Source of the DNA: Epiperipatus broadwayi
Lineage: Eukaryota; Onychophora; Udeonychophora; Euonychophora; Peripatidae
DNA length: 64,000 nucleotides
Reading direction: 5' to 3'
Assembly (NCBI GenBank): GCA_028023455.1
Contig: JAQFVV010000036.1
Span: 6,507,576 to 6,571,575, forward strand
The notes beneath the pieces are model-generated. The model ran no database searches. It saw only the letters and a list, made by a program, of their open reading frames with translations, and was not told where the DNA came from. A program made the position numbers and the translations under genes. Below, piece by piece: positions 57,655 to 64,000 of this stretch (its first letter is position 1; each line of letters starts with the position of its first letter).

Positions 57655-58265
57655 ACTTAAGCACTATTCTAAGAAAACCTAGTAACAAAGGTGTATTTAC
57701 TGAAACTTAGCACTTTTGAGGGCAACATATATTTGCATATTCATAGCATTGAGGTTTGCATGAGTGGGTGCAAATATATACAGGCAGTGCATTTATGTAA
57801 ATTATATTGCCCATTTTTTCAGCACAGGAAAGCAGGATTCCTTTCTATTCATGGCATTAGGATTATTGGCAATATGCCATATCTCTTTAATTTATTCACT
57901 TAACATCGTTTTTCTTGAAAGGTGCAATGTTTGTAGCTATGGGTTCGAATGTAGAGCTATAAATTTGAGCCTATAGCCCTCCACATTGCATGTATTGAGT
58001 GAAACAATGCAAAGCGAAAAAAATAAAGAGGGTTGGCATATCATCAATAGCCGTAATGCCATGAATATAAACAAGTCATGTTTTCCCCTATCAAAGAAAT
58101 GGGAAATATAATTTATATATATTTACATAAATCCACTGTCTATATATATTTGCACCCACTCGTGCAAAGCTCAATGCTATGAATATGTGAATATATATTG
58201 CCTTCAAAAGGGCTAAGCTTCAGTAAATATACCTTTATTAATAGCCTTTCTTAGGATAGCACTTA
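57655..58265. repeat. Long foldback element with ctaag ends
   Basis: Arms of about 200 bases: cttaagcactattctaagaa inward and its diverged complement at the right. They include ttgcatgagtgggtgcaaat on the left and gcacccactcgtgcaaagct on the right. The two overlapping plus-strand ORFs at 57.69-57.98 kb are readings of the arm and centre. Confidence 0.8.
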
Positions 58266-58489
58266 AGCACATATATTTACAAATAATACAGTATATGTAA
58301 ATAAATAATAAATTATATATTAAACGATAAAAAAAAAAAAATTAGACCAAAATCTATAGTTCTTATAATTCTAGCAAGTACAATATATGTAAGGGAATGC
58401 ATATCTTAGTAATTGATGTATGGGATTTTTAGAATGGACGAGATTTTTTAATACCAGATTAGTAATATCATAATTATAATATATATTTT

Positions 58490-58905
58490 TTTCTTCACAC
58501 CTCTACGCCATCTACTTAAGCTTTAACAACTAATGATTGCCAGACAATAGCACTCAATGAGTGCCTGTCCAAAGCTAACCTATCCAATATCTCTGAACTA
58601 GCTTCAGGCTTATGGCTTCCGTGAATGAAAAGGGTTAGGTTTAGAAAGTGCACTTGAAGATTTAGAATCTAATACACCCTTTCCTTTAGCAGGTATTTAT
58701 TTTTGTTTTTAACTATCAAGTTATCAGCTTGATCCAAAGCTCATCTTTCATGAAAGCCATACATTTGAAACTAGTCTGGGGATATTGAATAGGGATTTAG
58801 TAAACATTATCATCTGATATCTATTAAAATCTAAAACTTACAGTAGGTGGCATAAAGGTGTGGAGAAAAAAAAGTATGTTGCTAAAACAGTATGAGTAAG
58901 CTGAA
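58490..58905. mobile_element. HHR-1-related element, two decayed ribozymes in inverted arms
   Basis: Terminal inverted repeats cttcacacctctacgccatc / ggtggcataaaggtgtggag. Inside, a minus-strand ribozyme relic (58,570-58,640: GGAAGCCAUAAGCCUGAAGC, then UAGUUC) faces a plus-strand relic (58,735-58,800: UUCAUGAAAGCC, GAAACUAGUC, GGGGAUAUUG). Both cores are broken. It is an older branch of the HHR-1 family with different ends. Confidence 0.6.
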
Positions 58906-60215
58906 ATCATGTGACAGAGTCATGTGATATTTTAAATGTAATATGTTGGCTGCATGCGATTACTTTCTCCTGGACAATTTGAAATTATGATTCTAATATT
59001 ATAATCTGCGCCCGCTAATATCTTTTCCCTGTTTGCCAGCTATTATAGATATTACTAATAAGGCAATAAATAAATAAAAGAAAGCCAAGTGAAGCAAAAT
59101 AAAAATAATAAAGAGACATATTATTAGAAGATAAAAGTGAAATAGATAAAAATGATGACAACTAGTTATGCTACTTTTCCAAAGCAATTATATCGTAGGT
59201 CCTTTTTCCATCATTATTTTTTATATAATAGAAAACTTTCAGATTTAAAAGTCGGGATTAACTCATATTAACAATATCAAAAACTTTTCTTTAACAATAA
59301 AATATATGCATCGGTTTATTTTATATAAGTTTTAAAAATATATAAAAGTAAATTGCTTTACTATATTTAGATTTTTTTTCTAATCTTTAAAATATAGATA
59401 AAAATAAAAAAAGAAAAGGTCAAAAAGTCATAAACATTTATGAATGAATTTTTTATAGAGGCAAAAAAACTGAAATACCAAATAAAAAATGAAAATAATT
59501 GATTTCTTACATAAGCTTCCTATTCTAAAAATTTTACCTTTTTTAATCAATATTAATTAATAATATTTTCATCTCAAGTGAAAAGTATTTTTAAATGTTT
59601 TATTAATTAAAAAAAAAGCTAATTAACTTTGAAGTATTTGTATAGATATCATGGTCAAATTAAAATATTTAATAAATCCACAAGAGGGAAGCACCAGCAG
59701 TCAACGTTCTTTGTGTATATATATATAATTATCTTGATCTAGTCAGTGAAATGTAGTAAATTAAATGTATGAAGTAGTGCTAATAGTATCTTTATATATA
59801 ATTTTATAAAATATTCAACGAAATATATGCTGCTGTATAGTTTTGCTAAGTCTACTCTCAGTGCTATGCACTATATTCACGGCTCATAAATTATAGAATG
59901 TAAGCTATCGGTTAATGGCGTTCAAATTTCATTGTGCCCACTTTTGCACATTGATTAATAATGCCTTTTGCATGAATACATGCCATAATTCTTTGACTTT
60001 CCTTATTTGTGTGATTCTGATCATCACAAATAAATTTGAAGTGTTAAACTCATAATCCACTGCTCTCTTGGGATCAATAAACGCTGAATTGTAGGATCAA
60101 TAAATGCTGAACCGTACGTGGTATTCATTTTGAATCATCTATACATGTTCATAAGTTAAATATATTATTTGTTTGACAATTTGTGGTAGTATTTCAGTAA
60201 TCATTATATGTTATA
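58906..60215. other. AT-rich DNA, no gene found
   Basis: Contains a 17-base tandem pair (ggatcaataaacgctgaa/ggatcaataaatgctgaa, 60,072-60,112). Nothing else supported. Confidence 0.45.
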
Positions 60216-60219
60216 CTAT

Positions 60220-60785
60220 ACAGTGTTTTTGAGTGATGTCATTATCTTTTATTCTTTGGGTATTACTGGCCTGATAATAACACTGTAGGTTGGCAATCAA
60301 ACCTGAATCTTTGGATTTGGAAATATTGAATTTAATATGATGCTCTAATTAATTAGGCTATTCTGTAAAAACAGCAACCAGTAGTAATTTTATATACTTA
60401 AGAATGAGAGTTCTAGTTTCTCCATTTCCCTCTAATGCTGTCTTAAGAAAAAGGGGAGAAATCAGGTGGATGCTCATACATAAGTATACAGAATTAAGAC
60501 TAAATGTTGCCTTTGACAGAATAATCCAATTGATTAGAACATCACCTTAAATTCGTTATTCCTAAATCTAAACGTCCAGGTTCAATTCCCATGCTAGTGC
60601 CATCACTGGTCGAGCCAGAAACAGATAAAGAAGAATTATATCACTTGAAATATTAAGTTACATAATAAGATGAGTGTTATTACTAACAGATTTTAATGCA
60701 TTTGAGAATTTTAAATGAAGTTTGAATTTTTTAAAAAGCATGGAACAATTAATATTTGATGATGAAAATAGTCAACATATAATTA
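60220..60785. repeat. Foldback element with tRNA-like core, diverged copy
   Basis: Second copy of the 16.59-17.19 kb family. The left arm has ttgggtattactggcctgat, and the centre (60,505-60,605) has an A-box-like attgattagaacatc and B box GGTTCAATTCC. The right arm has gccatcactggtcgagcc and tattactaacagattttaat. Confidence 0.65.
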
Positions 60786-61264
60786 TTTATAACTATATTA
60801 TTTCAGAAAGCACTAAAATATTATAAGCGAAATTCAGGTATGTAATAATATAAACTGCTTGATATTTTCCACCATGATTTCATCTTCATAATTTTTAAGG
60901 ACTCCATTTAAATTTTAGAGATCCCTGAAACTGGTATTGGATATTTTTATTCACTAATTTTTAATTTTTTATATATTTCTAGCATAAATGGTTTAAAAGT
61001 CATAGTTTTTTTTAGCCTTCAACTGAGCTTTTTCTTGTTTTATTAAATCATCTAATTATGCTATGATAAGTAGATCTGTCGTATCATATGACTGTCAATC
61101 ATTACATGATTTCCAATGATTTTATATCCTTTTTAAGTTTATGATATGAATTATTGCAAAAAAAAATTAAAACCTACATGTTTGTGTTAAACAAGTTTAA
61201 TAATTATCCCAAGTTCTCTTAATGACATTGAATACATAAATCTAAATACAATATTTTAATTCAC

Positions 61265-61555
61265 TTATGGTATGTTACTGACCTCATTGAAAAAATTAAA
61301 AGACTGAAGTGGAGTTGGGCTGGACATATTACTAGAAGAGATGATAATAGATGGACAATTGAAATCTTAAACTGGATTCTAAGAAATTGTAAAAGACCCA
61401 GAAAGAGACCACATGTGAGATGGATGGATGAAATAAGAATGTGTGCATGGGTGATATGGAGAAGAGAAGCTAAAGATTGAAGAAGATGGATTGAACTTGA
61501 AGAGAATTTCATCCTGCAGCGGAGTGATAATGGTTGATGATGATGGTGATGGTAA
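61265..61555 (+). mobile_element. RTE-like LINE 3' end (family C)
   Basis: Well-kept end: the frame reads TDLIEKIKRLKWSWAGHI, NWILRNCKRPRKRPHVRWMD, then EIRMCAWVIW, and finishes FILQRSDNG before the gatgatgatggtgatgg tail. A deletion or shift near 61,480 breaks it. Confidence 0.8.
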
Positions 61556-63395
61556 TTTTATATTCCAAAAATCATTTAATTGTTGTTTGTTAAAATTTGT
61601 AAGCATATAATCAGTTATTTAGTAAGTATTGCTTATTAGTACATTAACCACATTTTAACTCTTAAATTATTATAACAGCAATCAATTGGATTATTATTTG
61701 ATTTGGACTAAGTGAGAAAATTCCTGCTTAGCAACATCCTAATTTTGAATGATTATGGCACAACCCACAAAATCCCAAAAACATTTCAAGCCACTTAAAT
61801 GTCAAATGTATATCTCTCTTCATTAATTTATATTTTCCATTTCAAAATGAATTATTTCTTATAATTGACCTTTTTCTATCAATTTTATGCATATATTAAT
61901 TAACAAATTATGTTATAATTATCGTCTTCTGCTGTGCTTACATTTTTCTTGTAGAAATTAACTTTTTATCATGGTAAATAAAAGTATTGGCTTTTTGTTT
62001 TTGCCATGGATATTGAAAATGCATTTATAGTGTCTGCTTTAGTCTACTATATACTTTACATGATCTCAATATGTGAAACAAGTTAATATGAATATACTTT
62101 ATTCTTAACCATTTCAAAAGACAATATTATATAACCCAAATGCAGCTCATAATGTGAAGTTTGAGGGTGAATCCAATTAAAAATAAACATTGTTATTAAT
62201 TTACATATTAGTAAAATGATTATATAAATATGTAATTAAATCTATCATTACATTCATGTTATTAGATTCATCTGTCCAACACTGTCTATATTAAATCAAA
62301 TTCAACATATTATAAAATCAGCATTCATCCCCAAAGACAGAAAATGAATGTTTTTTTAGAGATGGCTCATAATTTTCTATTAAAAGCAGAATAAGATAAT
62401 GATAACTATGATAGTAACTATACAATCCACAGAGATGCTTACATATTCTTATGCAAATCAGCCATATTTCATATTTACAAAGCAGGATCAATCAGCACTT
62501 ATTTTAGTAACTGTAATTCTAATATTAAAAATTTACCTGGTTACAAATTTATCAAAGTGAGCATTTTATGATTCTGCCTTGGAATATAAATTCTGCCAAT
62601 TTGAACATAGCAGTATAAAAATCTCTAAAATTGGTTGTTTATTCTCATTGTTATTAATGTCTAAATGTGCTTTCTATAAAAAATCATGGATCAAAAATGG
62701 AGATATTTATTTTTATCTGCTTTATTAATAGATATTGATATTATGAGATGTTGACAGTGTTCCAAAAATTTAGCATTCCAAAATATTATATACATATGTG
62801 TGTGTAATGTACAGAATTTGTCTGTCTGTGCTTGATTGTTATTAGTAGTACAATATAAGCATATTATATAGATCACATATATCACCAACTAGGTGAAAAA
62901 GTTGGCATAGTAGTTGTTTCTAAAAATACTATTTTATATTGATAGAGTCATTAGCAAGAGCTACTTAACTTTCCTTACTATCAAAATAATAACAGTTGAT
63001 AGGATCCCATTGCATAAAATAGTAATCGGAAGCAACCCCACATACAAATAAAATTCAAAAGCTACATTTACAACTAATTGTTCATGAGAATTTTCATTTT
63101 AATATACCTTCACCCATATATATATATGGTATTTATGAGTTTACCAGTAAACCAAGATGATAGCCTTTATTTTTGGTAAATATACAGTTTTGGGGGCCTA
63201 CAATCTCTTGAAAATGTGTTGTTAAATTAGAAGAAAATACTAAATCAGTTGTTAAATTTTTTAAAAAAAAGTAATAATTTTCATTAAGAATCTTTATTTA
63301 AATTTATTTTTTTACTTATTACATACTTTGGTTTTAATTTAGTTTTTTCAACATTTTTTGTTTTTGATAAATTATCACCATGGTCAAAATTTGGA
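61556..63395. other. AT-rich DNA, no gene found
   Basis: Nothing recognised on either strand. The 65-residue minus ORF at 62,691 has no motif. Confidence 0.45.
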
Positions 63396-63399
63396 ACCT

Positions 63400-64000
63400 T
63401 CCTGTTCAGAATCTGATCATCATCAACCATTATCAATCCACTGCAGGATGAAGGTCTCTCCAAGTTCAGTCCATCTTCACCAATCTTTAGCTTCTTCTCC
63501 ACATCACCACTGCACTTTCTTATTAATCCACCCATCTCACATATGGTCTCTTTCTGGGTCTTTTACAATCTCTTAAAATATAGTTTAAGATTTCAATTGT
63601 TCAACTATTACCTCTTCTACCAATATGTCCAGTCCAACTCCACTTCTGTCTTAATTTTTTCAATGACGTCAGTAACACCTGTTTGTTCTCTTACCTATAT
63701 ATTGTTTTTGATCTCTTCTTGTTACAACTAACATGCATCTCTCCATACTTTTTGAGTGGCCTAAAGTCCCTATATTGCTCTTCTATTAAGTGTCAAAGTA
63801 TCAGATCCATAAGTAAGTACTGGTAAAACACATTTATTAAAAACCTTCCTTTTCAAACACATAGGCATATTTCCTTTTAGTATCAAGTTATTTCTACCAA
63901 AAGCACTCCAACAAAGTTTAATTCTATGATTAATTTCATCCATTATGTTTCCATATGTATTAATAATCCTACCAAGGTATTTGTAGCTGTTAATTTCTTC
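63400..64000 (-). mobile_element. RTE-like LINE (family C), longest copy, runs off the window
   Basis: Minus strand. The part nearest the window edge reads EEINSYKYLGRIINTYGN and INHRIKLCWSAFGRNN, then KVFNKCVLPVLTYGSDTLTL, followed in other frames by VREQTGVTDVIEKI and RERP-like sequence. The tail is gatgatcatcaacc-type at 63,415-63,430. YLGRIIN, AFGR and VLPVLTYGS are typical of the region after the catalytic domain in RTE-clade proteins, which supports placing family C there. Frameshifted, so not functional. Confidence 0.8.

Overview
This is a very AT-rich stretch of animal (metazoan) nuclear DNA, and I find no confident host gene in it. The evidence for an animal is several lineages of non-LTR retrotransposon (RTE-like, CR1/Jockey-like and a third endonuclease-type lineage), tRNA-derived SINEs, foldback MITEs and many hammerhead ribozymes in repeats, which is typical of Penelope-like elements and retrozymes. 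I cannot name the species; an invertebrate seems most likely. Nearly all short ORFs are remnants of repeats or chance ORFs.

Layout. 0-11 kb: LINE scraps, minimal tRNA-derived SINEs, foldback elements (3.0-3.74, 5.99-6.24, 7.98-8.46 kb) and a Tigger-like MITE (8.69-9.65 kb). 11.3-16.5 kb: one long degraded LINE on the minus strand (family A), split by a 1.85-kb TG...CA insertion. 16.6-17.2 kb: a foldback element with a tRNA-like core. 17.2-21.6 kb: featureless AT-rich DNA. 21.65-21.87 kb: two tandem SINEs. 22.6-23.5 kb: a 444-bp tandem dimer carrying hammerheads. 23.9-31 kb: LINE-A and RTE fragments mixed with hammerhead repeats of family 1. 32.1-36.95 kb: a nearly intact CR1/Jockey-type LINE on the minus strand, with a PHD-finger ORF1, a 942-residue ORF2 and a tandemly triplicated 3' end, lying between TAA microsatellites. 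37.15-40 kb: mostly single-copy-looking DNA with one candidate host exon. 40-46.5 kb: foldback elements, a truncated LINE and tandem repeats. 46.6-50.5 kb: a decayed LINE riddled with insertions, including a hammerhead element with a perfect 16-bp target duplication. 51.7-56.9 kb: unassigned AT-rich DNA. 56.9-64 kb: further foldbacks and RTE ends.

The most interesting system is a set of three unrelated-looking hammerhead ribozyme families, about fifteen copies in 64 kb. Several copies keep all core bases (CUGANGA, GAAA, UH), and stem changes between copies are compensatory. The ribozymes sit in short non-autonomous elements, some in tandem, some in inverted arms and one flanked by a long target duplication. 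That is what a Penelope-like or retrozyme-like family spreading through self-cleaving RNA would leave. No Penelope-type reverse transcriptase is present in the window. The LINEs are possible helpers, but nothing in the sequence links them directly.
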